From Tsukamurella conjunctivitidis (lineage in GTDB: Bacteria; Actinomycetota; Actinomycetes; Mycobacteriales; Mycobacteriaceae), in NCBI RefSeq assembly GCF_007858475.1, contig NZ_VIGX01000014.1, forward strand, positions 1 through 64,000: a DNA stretch of 64,000 nt, given 5' to 3'. Under the pieces are notes generated by a model that was not told the DNA's origin, did not search any database, and saw nothing but the letters and a program-made list of their open reading frames with translations. The position numbers and the translations under genes were made by a program. Positions 44,301-51,798 of the stretch are shown piece after piece. Positions within the stretch are counted from its first letter, which is position 1, and each line of letters starts with the position of its first letter.

Positions 44301-45666
44301 GGCCGCCGTCGACGGCGACCCGAACACCGTGTGGTCGGCCCCGCAGTCCGCCACCGAGCCGACGTCGCCGAAGCCGGTGCTGCGGCTGCGGCTGCCATCG
44401 GCGCAGGTCGTCGGCGGGCTCACGCTCCGGCTCCCGCGCGGCGAGGCGCCGGCGCATCCCACGCGGGTCGGCGTCGACCTGGGGACGGGCCGGCAGGTCC
44501 GGGAGGTTCCGGAGGACTCCGGCTCCGGGGACGAGGTGACCATCAGGCTCGACCCCGCGGTGACGGACTCGATCTCGGTCTCCCTCCTCGACTGGGACGA
44601 GCGGATCAACATCAACGACTTCGGCTTCCCGGAGAAGATGGCCCCCGGCCTGGCCGAGGTGCGGGCCGTCGGCCCCGACGGGACGCCCGTCCCCGGCTCG
44701 GAGCCGGCCCCCGCGGACCGTCCGGTCGTGGTGCCGTGCGAGACCGGTCCGACGGTGCGCGTCGGCGACCGGGTGCTGCGCTTCCGCGTCGAGGCCGGGG
44801 CGCGGGAACTGCGCGACGGTGCGCCCGTCCGCGCGATCGCCTGCGATCCCGCGCCGGTGCCGCTGCCGGCGGGGAAGTCGCAGGTCGTGGCATCGCCGGG
44901 GCTCGCCTTCAGCGTCGACACGGTGACCCTGGACGCGCCCGCGCCCGATGCCGCCGCGCCGCGGGACGAGAGCGTGAAGATCCAGAGTTGGACCCCGGAC
45001 CGCCGGGTGGTGACCGTCAGCGATGCCGGCGCCGACCAGGTGCTCGTCGTCCCCGAGAGCCGCAACTCCGGATGGTCGGCCACCGGCCCCGACGGGACGC
45101 CGCTGCGCGCCGTCACCGTCAACGGCTGGCAGCAGGGCTGGGTGGTGCCGAAGGGCACCGACGGTGCCGTCACCCTGCGGTTCGAGCTCAACGCGCCGTA
45201 CCGGATCGGCCTCTTCGGCGGCCTCGCGCTGCTCGTGATCCTCGCCGCGCTCGCGCTCGTCCCGGGCTCGCGGCCGCGGAGCGCGGGCGGGCCGATCCGG
45301 GCGTGGCAGCCGGGCATCGCGGCTGGGCTGGGGATCGGGGCCGTCGCCTTCGTGCTCAGCGGCTGGCCGGGGATCGCGCTCTGGGCGGCCGCGGGCCTCG
45401 CGACCTGGGTCGTCTCCGGGCTGCACGTCCGGGCGGACCGTCGGGCGGCGTTGCGGGTGTTCGGCGCCTCCGGGTTCGTGCTCGCGGGAATGCTCCTGCT
45501 CGCGACGGGGCCGTGGCACGCCGAGTCCGGCTACGTGGGCCACGACCCCTGGCCCCAGGGCCTCGCCCTGACGGGCGTCCTCCTGATGGCGTGGTCGACG
45601 GTGCCACCCACCCGATTCCTCCGCCGGCGCGGCGCTGCGTCCGGCGGGGCCGGCGGCGCGGAGTAG
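41386..45666 (+). CDS. aftD: Alpha-(1->3)-arabinofuranosyltransferase AftD
   Basis: 1426 aa, close to the ~1400 aa of mycobacterial AftD (Rv0236c). The N-terminal GT-C part has about twelve helices up to residue ~440, with the start AFVALLALSFLSAPGKVVADTKLDL characteristic of the family (DUF3367). Large extracytoplasmic regions follow, including two discoidin/CBM-like segments (around VDGDKNTAWVSSGLD and VDGDPNTVWSAP), and the last helices are at ~1270-1400. It transfers arabinofuranose from decaprenyl-phospho-arabinose onto arabinogalactan and lipoarabinomannan outside the membrane. GTG 41386 lies inside the preceding small gene. It identifies a mycolic-acid-type cell wall. Confidence 0.96.
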   Translation: MPTSSPHFSDEPLTRRAGAWAFVALLALSFLSAPGKVVADTKLDLTANPIGFLARAANVWSSQSPLGQVQNQAYGYFFPHGAFFALGQFLHVPPWITQRLWWALLLFAGFWGIIRLTEALRTGSRGSRVVAAAAFVLAPQVLTTLGAISSETAPVMLAPWVLLPLVQLLQGADVPLRNLAARSAVAVALMGAVNAVATGFACAVAALWWLLHARVGAGTRRFWTFSAWWAVCVALATTWWIVPLLIMGRVSPPFLEFIESSRATTQWASLPEVLRGTTSWSPFISDERGAGAMLTTSPAAVVVTGLVACAGIAGLTMRRMPKRGVWATVLLVGLAGIGAGYASGLGSPFAEPVRVFLDSVGAPLRNVYKLEPFLRLPLVLGLAHLLARAPLPGTVDLRRVRRALAHPENDRLAAGALAVVVVLALAGGMAWTGKLSPRGPYDRIPDYWSQAADWLSAHAAGTAPGQARAERALVVPGAPFGAQLWGLTRDEPIQPLAETPWAVRDAIPLNPPGAIRALDSVQRLFSAGTPSAGLAATLRRQGISYLVLRADLDPGTSRSARPALARAAITGSPGISEVARFGPDIAPPTVEKVVVDSGLRPPLPAITIYRVDGAAPTGPYVADLAAMPRVAGGPESLLGLQADAAAAGRRELGAALLASDAEAAGLPDGPLIVTDTPKRRETDYGRVDDHSSAIRTADDPRRTLNRLPDYPAAGLVDGQWDGATVSASSSAADATQLGTVLPGAGTAAAVDGDKNTAWVSSGLDHAINQWLQFTLPEAREDLSVTVTVGRALGPAVTRLLITTEAGSVYSDPVTAGTPITLVAPSEPTRWVRITAAETADRSWGNQFAITEAELADTRTGRAVPARHDVALPATGPAQRWVFGQDTMGRSGCVVTPGPNGAPGPVQCADIAIGPEEPGPLRRTVDGPGAPAVTPSLTVRARPGQALSALLGAPGAPSAFAESAVGDGRASSAAAVDGDPNTVWSAPQSATEPTSPKPVLRLRLPSAQVVGGLTLRLPRGEAPAHPTRVGVDLGTGRQVREVPEDSGSGDEVTIRLDPAVTDSISVSLLDWDERININDFGFPEKMAPGLAEVRAVGPDGTPVPGSEPAPADRPVVVPCETGPTVRVGDRVLRFRVEAGARELRDGAPVRAIACDPAPVPLPAGKSQVVASPGLAFSVDTVTLDAPAPDAAAPRDESVKIQSWTPDRRVVTVSDAGADQVLVVPESRNSGWSATGPDGTPLRAVTVNGWQQGWVVPKGTDGAVTLRFELNAPYRIGLFGGLALLVILAALALVPGSRPRSAGGPIRAWQPGIAAGLGIGAVAFVLSGWPGIALWAAAGLATWVVSGLHVRADRRAALRVFGASGFVLAGMLLLATGPWHAESGYVGHDPWPQGLALTGVLLMAWSTVPPTRFLRRRGAASGGAGGAE

Positions 45667-45970
45667 GCCCTGCGGGCTGGGTGTTGTCTCGCAGAGAGGC
45701 CATGCGCGCCACGCATACCCTATGAAACTGCAGGTCAGTGGCCGATTTCGCTGATCGAGCGATGCGGCCGGCGCATACCCCGCAGCTCCACACGATTCCG
45801 TCGTGCTCGTTCGACGTCCCCACGCGGCGTTCCGTCCCCGCGAGACACACGCTCGGACGTCCCCGCACAGAGTCCGGGTGATGCGCCGCGCGCCACACCC
45901 GCTGCCGAAACACGCCTCTGACCTGCAACGACGAGGGGGTATGCGTGGTACGCATAGCTTCCGTGCAGAA
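45667..45970. other. 304-bp convergent intergenic region with two inverted repeat units
   Basis: No gene seen. The stretch is bounded by the aftD stop and the acyltransferase stop. Most of it consists of two related ~95-bp units in opposite orientation (next two entries), with an unrelated centre (~45790-45870). Confidence 0.6.
45681..45780 (+). repeat. Intergenic palindromic repeat, copy 1
   Basis: A unit with ATGCG-CGCCA-CGCAT (45702-45716) followed by ACCC, then TGCAGGTCAG-GGC, TTTCG, and a second ATGCG-GCCGG-CGCAT (45762-45776) plus ACCC exactly 60 bp after the first. It begins just after the aftD stop. Confidence 0.65.
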
Positions 45971-45972
45971 CT
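45881..45972 (-). repeat. Intergenic palindromic repeat, copy 2 (inverted)
   Basis: On the minus strand, ATGCG-TACCA-CGCAT (45955-45941) with ACCC, then TTGCAGGTCAG-AGGC, TTTCG, and a decayed second element at 45881-45895, again 60 bp away. The unit starts at the acyltransferase stop codon. Confidence 0.65.
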
Positions 45973-47206
45973 ATCCCACCGGCGCGACGGGCTCCGGCGG
46001 CTCGATCCGCGTCGGCTCAGGCGAGGGCGCGGACTCCCCGGCCGTCGCGGACCGTCGGGCCTCGCGGCGCGCGAGCCAGCGGCGGGCGGGCTCCTCCACC
46101 CAGGCGTAGCTCAGCGCCGCGACCGCGACGGAGAAGACCAGGGTCAGGACCGTCACCTTCAGCATGTTGCCGTGGAAGGGGACGATGGCGAACAGCGGGA
46201 AGATCGCGGTGAGCACCACCAGGTGCCAGATGAAGATGCCGTACGACCAGCGCCCCAGCGCCAGCATCGGGCCCGATCCGAGCCAGCGTGCGGGCGCGGA
46301 CGCGGGCGCCAGCACGAGCGGCGCCAGCAGGAGGAAGCCGAGCACCCCGCCGAGGCCCATCCGGACGGCGAACTGCCAGGACTCGGGACTGTCGAGCGTC
46401 ACCGGGCCGCCCAGCGGCGTGCAGATCACCGCGAACACCACCAGCGCGGCGGGCCAGCACACCCGCCGCTGTGCGAGCCGCCGGACGGCGCCGTACCGCG
46501 TCACGGGAGCGCTCACGATCTCGGCGAGGACGATGCCGGCGACGAACCACGGCACGTACGAGGGGAGCCAGTTGTGGTGGTTCACCCCGGGCGGCAGGGG
46601 CAGCGCGGCGCCGACCCACGCCCAGCTCAGCGACACCGCGGCCACGACGAGCAGCACCGGCACCCGCCACCGCGCGGCGGGCCCGCGCAGCCGCACCAGC
46701 ATCAGCGCGGCCGGCGGAAGCAGCAGGTAGAACAGCATCTCCACGGAGAGCGACCACATCTGCGTGAGGCCGTCCGTCAGCGAATAGGGCACGAAGACCT
46801 GGGTGAGCGTGAGGTTCGCGAGCCACGTGGAGCCCGACGGGGCCGTCGACCGCGGCAGCAGCGCCAGCGCGACCACGGCGACCACGAGGTACGCCGGCAT
46901 GATCCGCACGAAGCGCGATCGGTAGTACCGCCCCGTCGGCGGACCGTCGGACGAGGACCAGGCGGCCCGCGCGTGCGCGCGCCACAGTAGGAAGCCCGAG
47001 AGCCCGAAGAAGAGGGCGACCGCCATGTCGAAGCGGCCCCACACCCGGCCGACCACCGAATACCCCACCTGACCGGTCTGGAACGCGGTGTGCGTCAGCA
47101 TCACGGCGATCGCGGCGCAGGCGCGCATGCCCTCGAGTGCGGGCACGAATCCGGCCGCACCCGCAGGCTTTGCAGATGCGAAATCGCTGGTCCCGACGGT
47201 GCTCAT
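45971..47206 (-). CDS. Acyltransferase 3 family membrane protein (Rv0228-like)
   Basis: 411 aa with about ten membrane helices. Family features are the FVPALEGMRACAAIAVMLTH start with conserved Arg and His, RSRFVRIMPAYLVV, and LTQMWSLSVEMLFYLLLPPA. It acylates an envelope sugar or lipid; substrate unknown. It is divergent from the DUF3068 gene across 165 bp. The Rv0227c-Rv0228 pair in M. tuberculosis has the same partners. The C-terminal ~25 residues are Pro/Glu-rich. Confidence 0.88.
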   Translation of the reverse strand: MSTVGTSDFASAKPAGAAGFVPALEGMRACAAIAVMLTHTAFQTGQVGYSVVGRVWGRFDMAVALFFGLSGFLLWRAHARAAWSSSDGPPTGRYYRSRFVRIMPAYLVVAVVALALLPRSTAPSGSTWLANLTLTQVFVPYSLTDGLTQMWSLSVEMLFYLLLPPAALMLVRLRGPAARWRVPVLLVVAAVSLSWAWVGAALPLPPGVNHHNWLPSYVPWFVAGIVLAEIVSAPVTRYGAVRRLAQRRVCWPAALVVFAVICTPLGGPVTLDSPESWQFAVRMGLGGVLGFLLLAPLVLAPASAPARWLGSGPMLALGRWSYGIFIWHLVVLTAIFPLFAIVPFHGNMLKVTVLTLVFSVAVAALSYAWVEEPARRWLARREARRSATAGESAPSPEPTRIEPPEPVAPVG

Positions 47207-47371
47207 CGTCCACCGAATCTACCCGCGAATCGTCCCTCACCCGCGCGCGTGGCCCGTGCCACCCCGGCACCACCTGTAGGCTCGGGTACTTGGAAGGGAG
47301 CGCGACCACGTGCCCCGACGGCGTGTGCGAACCACGCACGCGCTCCACAAGAGATGTGAGGAGACACTTCG

Positions 47372-48727
47372 ATGGCGGTAGGCCGTAGCCGGCTGGCGCG
47401 CGTTATCGGTCCGATCCTGATCTTCTTGGGCGCGCTGCTGATCACGGCCGCGATCGCCGGGCCGGCGTACGTGGCGGGCAAGCTGACGACGATCCCGCTG
47501 GACATCGACACCACGACGGTGGCGAAGTCCGAGAAGGCCGCGGACTCCCAGGCGGATGCCGACTTCCCGGCGAAGTCGCTGGACATGTGCTCGATCGACA
47601 AGGCGAAGGCCGTGGTCAACGAGGTCTCGGTGACCACCCAGACCCGCACGCTGGTGACCACCCCGTCGGACAAGTCGACGATGACGGTGCAGTCCGGCAG
47701 CTCGATGGTCGTCCCGTCGATCAAGACCAAGGGCGAGCCGCGGCACCCCGAACTCACGGGCGCAGTGCAGGACAAGCGGCCCTGCGACGACGGCCTGGTG
47801 CAGGCGTGGCTCGACCGCGTCTCCCTGGACCGCGAGACGGGCAAGCCCACCGGGAAGACCTCGGAGGCCACCTACCAGCCCGGCGAGAGCACGCCCGCCG
47901 TGAAGATCGCCGACCGCAAGGGCCTGCAGTACCGCTTCCCCGCCGGCACCACGCAGGACGGGAAGTACGAGTTCTTCGACCTGATCACCCGCAGCAACGT
48001 GGGCCTGAAGTTCGTCGAGGAGAAGGAGGTCAGCGGCACCAAGACGCTGCACTTCCAGGGCCAGCAGAGCTGGGTGGACCTCTCCACCATCCGCGACGGC
48101 AACGACCCGACGCTGGGCACGGTCCTGACCATGCCCGCCGGCTGGTGGGGCATCGGCGGCGTCGACCCCAAGGACGACATCACGCTGAACCGCTGGGCCA
48201 AGACCGACGTCGACCTGTGGGTCGACCCGACCTCGGGCGTCATCGTCGATCAGTCTCTGCATTACACGCAGCAGTTCCGCCTGCCGGGCCAGGTCGCCCC
48301 GAACACGCCGAAGCCGGTCCGCGACTTCAAGCTCGACGTCTTCGACGCCAAGCAGCGGTGGGTCGATGCGACGGTCCGCTCGCAGGCGGAGGTCGCGAAG
48401 TCGGCGCAGAACAAGATCGCGGTCGCGAAGTACGTGGCGCCCGTCGCGGGCGGCGTGCTCGGTGTGATCGCGCTGGGTCTCGGCGTCTTCGCGCTGCTCC
48501 TGGGCCGCAATGCGGCCACCGCGGGCGGCCCGGGCACGGGCGGTCGCGGCGCCGGACGGTCCGCCGCCGGCTCCGACGACGCCGCGCCCACGGCCCCGCT
48601 CGACGACGAGCCGATCACCACGCCCGACGGCGGCGGCGATCCGGCGACGGAGGCGTTCAACGCTCAGCCGCGGCCGGACGATTCGCAGACCGAGGCGATC
48701 GACTTCCGGAAGCGCGACGAGCGCTGA
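47372..48727 (+). CDS. DUF3068 (PorA-family) envelope protein
   Basis: 451 aa from ATG 47372 with GTGAGGAG as ribosome site. An N-terminal helix (residues ~11-33) and a C-terminal helix (~350-375) enclose a ~310-residue extracytoplasmic domain. The domain includes LPxDIDTTTVAK-like start residues, CSIDKAKAVVNEVSVT, GLQYRFPAGT and LDVFDAKQRWVDATV. This is the DUF3068 family, restricted to mycolic-acid bacteria (Rv0227c type), so an outer-envelope role is likely. The cytoplasmic tail is Gly/Ala/Pro-rich. Its 3' end overlaps the convergent flippase-like gene by 71 bp. Confidence 0.88.
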   Translation: MAVGRSRLARVIGPILIFLGALLITAAIAGPAYVAGKLTTIPLDIDTTTVAKSEKAADSQADADFPAKSLDMCSIDKAKAVVNEVSVTTQTRTLVTTPSDKSTMTVQSGSSMVVPSIKTKGEPRHPELTGAVQDKRPCDDGLVQAWLDRVSLDRETGKPTGKTSEATYQPGESTPAVKIADRKGLQYRFPAGTTQDGKYEFFDLITRSNVGLKFVEEKEVSGTKTLHFQGQQSWVDLSTIRDGNDPTLGTVLTMPAGWWGIGGVDPKDDITLNRWAKTDVDLWVDPTSGVIVDQSLHYTQQFRLPGQVAPNTPKPVRDFKLDVFDAKQRWVDATVRSQAEVAKSAQNKIAVAKYVAPVAGGVLGVIALGLGVFALLLGRNAATAGGPGTGGRGAGRSAAGSDDAAPTAPLDDEPITTPDGGGDPATEAFNAQPRPDDSQTEAIDFRKRDER

Positions 48728-49856
48728 CGGTCACGACCGCACCGATCACCATCACCGCCGCGAGCGCACACAGCGCCGCGGCGGTGATCATTTCGGCGGG
48801 ACTTCGCGGCACGACGAGCAGGATCGCCGCCTCGACGGCGACCACGGCCCACGCGAACAGCGCCATCCGCGTGCGCTCGACGGCGATGGCGTAGAGCAGG
48901 AGGCCCTGCAGCAGCGCCAGCAGTGCGCCCTGGGCCGCGAACAGCCACAGGAGCCCCTGCACCGGCAGGTAGTCCTCACCGGCGAGCGCCGTCGCCAGGG
49001 GCGCGCAGACCGCCGCGCCCGCCACGCAGGCGAGCCCCAGGCCGGTCAGCAGCCCCACGACGGTGCGCAAGGCGCCGCGGGCCCGGCCCGGGGTGGCGAG
49101 CTGGGGGTAGAAGACGACGCCGACGGCCTGCGGCAGCCAGAACGCGACCTTCGCGGCCACCGCACCGAGGGCGTACGTGCCGGCCGCGGCGGCGCCGAGC
49201 ACCGGCCGGGAGAGGAGCAGGTCGAGCGACGCGAAGACGACGAGCACCAGCTGCACCGAGCTGGCGCCGAGCACGGCGCGCACCCCCGCGTCCGGCCCGG
49301 CCTCGGCCCCGGACGGCGCACCGGCCAGCGCCCGGCCGACGACCGCCGCGACCAGGGCGCCCACCGTCGTGCCGAGCAGGGCGGGCCCCGGGCCCAGCAG
49401 GAGCCCCGGCACGGTGAAGACGAGTTTGCCCACGCCCGCCAGGCCGAGCAGGGCCGCGAGCCGCCCGAAGCGGCGCTCTCCCTGCAGCAGCCCCTGCTCG
49501 ACGGCGAGCAGCACCAGCGCGGGGGCCGCGGCCAGCGCGGCGGCGGCGGTGAGTGCCCGCGTGTGCAGGCCGGCGGCCGCCAGCGGCACGGCCACGGCGG
49601 AGAGGACGCCCGCGCCGAGCGCGATCCGGTGGCCGAGCGCCCTCATCTGCGCGGCTCCGGCGCCGCGCACCACCTGTCGCGCGACGACGGTCTGCAGTGC
49701 GAGCGCGGGCACCGCGAGGATCAGCGAGAGCTGCAGGAGGGAGGCGAACTCGCCGTAGCCCGACGGGCCCAGCCAGCGGCTCGCCGGCAGGTGCACGAGG
49801 TAGGAGCACAGGTTCGCCAGGAGCGAGCCGATCGTCACCCACGCCAGACCACTCAC
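48657..49856 (-). CDS. Polysaccharide/lipid flippase-like membrane protein
   Basis: 399 aa, about twelve hydrophobic helices, with the MVF/polysaccharide-synthesis pattern: LANLCSYLVHLPASRWLGPSGYGEFASLL at the start, and FASLDLLLSRPVLG with repeated paired helices. It resembles Rv3630, which in M. tuberculosis is likewise divergent from the Rv3629c-type gene found here at 49886. It probably flips a lipid-linked sugar (inference). GTG 49856 lies 29 bp from the divergent start. CACAAT-N6-GTG suggests a leaderless mRNA. Confidence 0.78.
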   Translation of the reverse strand: MSGLAWVTIGSLLANLCSYLVHLPASRWLGPSGYGEFASLLQLSLILAVPALALQTVVARQVVRGAGAAQMRALGHRIALGAGVLSAVAVPLAAAGLHTRALTAAAALAAAPALVLLAVEQGLLQGERRFGRLAALLGLAGVGKLVFTVPGLLLGPGPALLGTTVGALVAAVVGRALAGAPSGAEAGPDAGVRAVLGASSVQLVLVVFASLDLLLSRPVLGAAAAGTYALGAVAAKVAFWLPQAVGVVFYPQLATPGRARGALRTVVGLLTGLGLACVAGAAVCAPLATALAGEDYLPVQGLLWLFAAQGALLALLQGLLLYAIAVERTRMALFAWAVVAVEAAILLVVPRSPAEMITAAALCALAAVMVIGAVVTVSARRASGSRSPRSANRPAAAER

Positions 49857-49885
49857 CCGGCCATTGTGTCAGTAGGGTGACGGTG

Positions 49886-51604
49886 ATGAGATCGCGCGAC
49901 CTGGCCCTCGCCGCCTGGTCCGCCGTGCTCGCCGCCCTGATCCTGGGTCCGCTGGCCGTCGGCGGACGCTATCTGCTGCTCCGTGACGCGGTCTCCACGC
50001 CCCGCTCGTACCTCACCGACACGGCGCTCGGCCTCGGCGACAACGCCGCCCGCGCCACGCCGCAGGATTGGCTGATCGCGCTCGGCTCTCAGGTGGTCGA
50101 CGGTGGCCTCCTGGTCACGGCCCTGCTGTTCGCCGCGCTCGTGGCGGCGGGATGGGGCTTCGGGCGCTGCGCGCTCGCGGTGCTCGAGGCCGTGGGGTGG
50201 ACCGCGGGCCTCGGCTCCGGCCTCGCCGCGGCGACGGTCGGCCTGTGGAACCCGTACGTCGCCGAGCGCCTGCTGCAGGGGCACTGGAGCCTGCTGGCGG
50301 GGTACGCGGCGATCGGCTGGGCGGTGGTCGTCGGCCTCCGGATGCGGGGAGGCGCCCAGCTCGGGGGTTTCGCGGCGTGCCTGGCCGCGGGCGGCCTGAC
50401 GCCGACCGGCGCCGTCTTCGCGCTGATCGCGGGCCTGGTCGCGGCTCCCCGCCGATGGGCCTGGCAGCTCGGGCTGTTCGTCTGCGCGGCGGCGCCCTGG
50501 CTGTATCCGTCGCTCGTCTCGGGCAGCGGCGTACGCGCCGATCCGGCGAGCGTCGCCGTCTTCGCGGCCCGCGCCGAGCCCGGGCTCGGCACACTCGGCT
50601 CGCTGCTGGGGCTCGGGGGCATCTGGAACCGGCAGGCCGTGCCCGACGGTGCGCCCTGGCTCTGGACGGCGCTCGCCCTCGCCGTGCTGGTGGGCGGGGC
50701 GGCCGTGCTCCGGGCGCGGCTGTTCACTCCCCCGCTCGGCCGGTTCGCGCTGCTCGCACTGTGCGCGGTGGTCCTGCCGGCGCTGGCGGCGACCGGCCCG
50801 GGGACGACCCTGCTCGAGGCTGTGGTGCAGGCGATTCCGGGCAGTGGGTTGCTGCGCGACGGGCAGAAGTGGGTGGCTCTGGCGGTGCCGCTGCTCACGA
50901 CGTGCGCCGCTGCGCTCGTCGCCGCCGCGCCCGCCGCCGCGCGTGCCGCGACCGCGGTCGTGGCGGTGGCCCTGCCGATCGCGGTGCTGCCGGGCCTCGT
51001 GTGGGGCGTGGGTGGCGCGCTCGCCCCGGTGACCTATCCGGCGGCGTGGCGGATCGTCGCCGAGGCCGTGCCCGCGGACCGCGGAGCGGTCGCCGTGCTG
51101 CCACCCGGGATGTTCCGGACGTACGCGTACGGCCCCGACGCGCCCGTCCTCGATCCCGCGCCGCGGATGCTGCGGGCGCCCGTCCTGCAGACGGGTGAAC
51201 TCCGCGTCGGCGGGCGCTCCGTGGACCGGGTCCCGGGCGCGGCGTCCGATGCGGAGGACGCGCTCGCCACCGGCGGGGAGGCACTCGCGGGCAGGCTCGC
51301 CGGGCTCGGCGTCGGTTGGGTGCTCGTGGAGGCCGTCTCCGACCGCGGCGCAATCGCCTTCCCGACGGTGCCGCTCCCCGGGCTCACGCTCGCGATCGAC
51401 ACTCCTGAACTGCGGCTCTACCGGGTGCCCGGCGACATCACGACGCACGCGACGTCGCGCGCGGAGCGGGCGGGTGCCTGGGCCGCGCACGCGCTCTGGG
51501 GGGCCCTCCTCCTCGGCGGCGGGGCCGTCGTCGTGCTGCGCAGGCGGTCCTCGCCCGGTCCCGGCAACGCCCCCGCACCGGTCGCCGGATCGACGGGGCC
51601 ATGA
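49886..51604 (+). CDS. Large integral membrane protein (Rv3629c-like)
   Basis: 572 aa from ATG 49886; GTG 49877 or 49883 are alternatives. About twelve helices, with NPYVAERLLQGHWSLLAGYAA near residues 115-135 and SGLLRDGQKWVALAVPLLT around 310. These patterns fit a GT-C-like or related membrane enzyme, though no catalytic residue can be named. A ~110-residue extracytoplasmic C-terminal domain sits before the last helix. It pairs divergently with the flippase-like gene, as Rv3629c/Rv3630 do, hinting at joint work on an envelope glycan. TAGGGT lies 7 bases before the ATG. Confidence 0.72.
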   Translation: MRSRDLALAAWSAVLAALILGPLAVGGRYLLLRDAVSTPRSYLTDTALGLGDNAARATPQDWLIALGSQVVDGGLLVTALLFAALVAAGWGFGRCALAVLEAVGWTAGLGSGLAAATVGLWNPYVAERLLQGHWSLLAGYAAIGWAVVVGLRMRGGAQLGGFAACLAAGGLTPTGAVFALIAGLVAAPRRWAWQLGLFVCAAAPWLYPSLVSGSGVRADPASVAVFAARAEPGLGTLGSLLGLGGIWNRQAVPDGAPWLWTALALAVLVGGAAVLRARLFTPPLGRFALLALCAVVLPALAATGPGTTLLEAVVQAIPGSGLLRDGQKWVALAVPLLTTCAAALVAAAPAAARAATAVVAVALPIAVLPGLVWGVGGALAPVTYPAAWRIVAEAVPADRGAVAVLPPGMFRTYAYGPDAPVLDPAPRMLRAPVLQTGELRVGGRSVDRVPGAASDAEDALATGGEALAGRLAGLGVGWVLVEAVSDRGAIAFPTVPLPGLTLAIDTPELRLYRVPGDITTHATSRAERAGAWAAHALWGALLLGGGAVVVLRRRSSPGPGNAPAPVAGSTGP

Positions 51605-51798
51605 CCGCCGCGGTTTCCGTACGGCGTCCGTGAAAACTCCGGAGAGTTTGCACGTCGAACAGTTCATGCACCCTTGTTGTCCGCATATGTAATTAGCACT
51701 GCACATGATGCGTCATAAACCTCGCAATGGGAACCCCTCGCCATTGTCGGATTTCTCACGGAGTACCTGTCTTTTGCTGCGCTATTGAATTCGGGATC
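51605..51798 (+). promoter_or_regulatory. AT-richer upstream region of the condensation-domain gene
   Basis: A 194-bp gap visibly lower in GC than its surroundings. It contains a perfect inverted repeat AAACTC-CGGA-GAGTTT (51634-51649) and AT-rich runs such as GCATATGTAATTAGC. It is a candidate promoter with an operator or a nucleoid-protein silencing site; no -35/-10 can be set with confidence. Confidence 0.4.

Noticed and set aside
41317-45543. Very long open frame (over 1400 codons) antisense to aftD
   Set aside because: Its product is Arg/Ala/Gly/Pro-rich with no fold pattern, while the plus strand encodes a clear AftD. It is a high-GC shadow frame.
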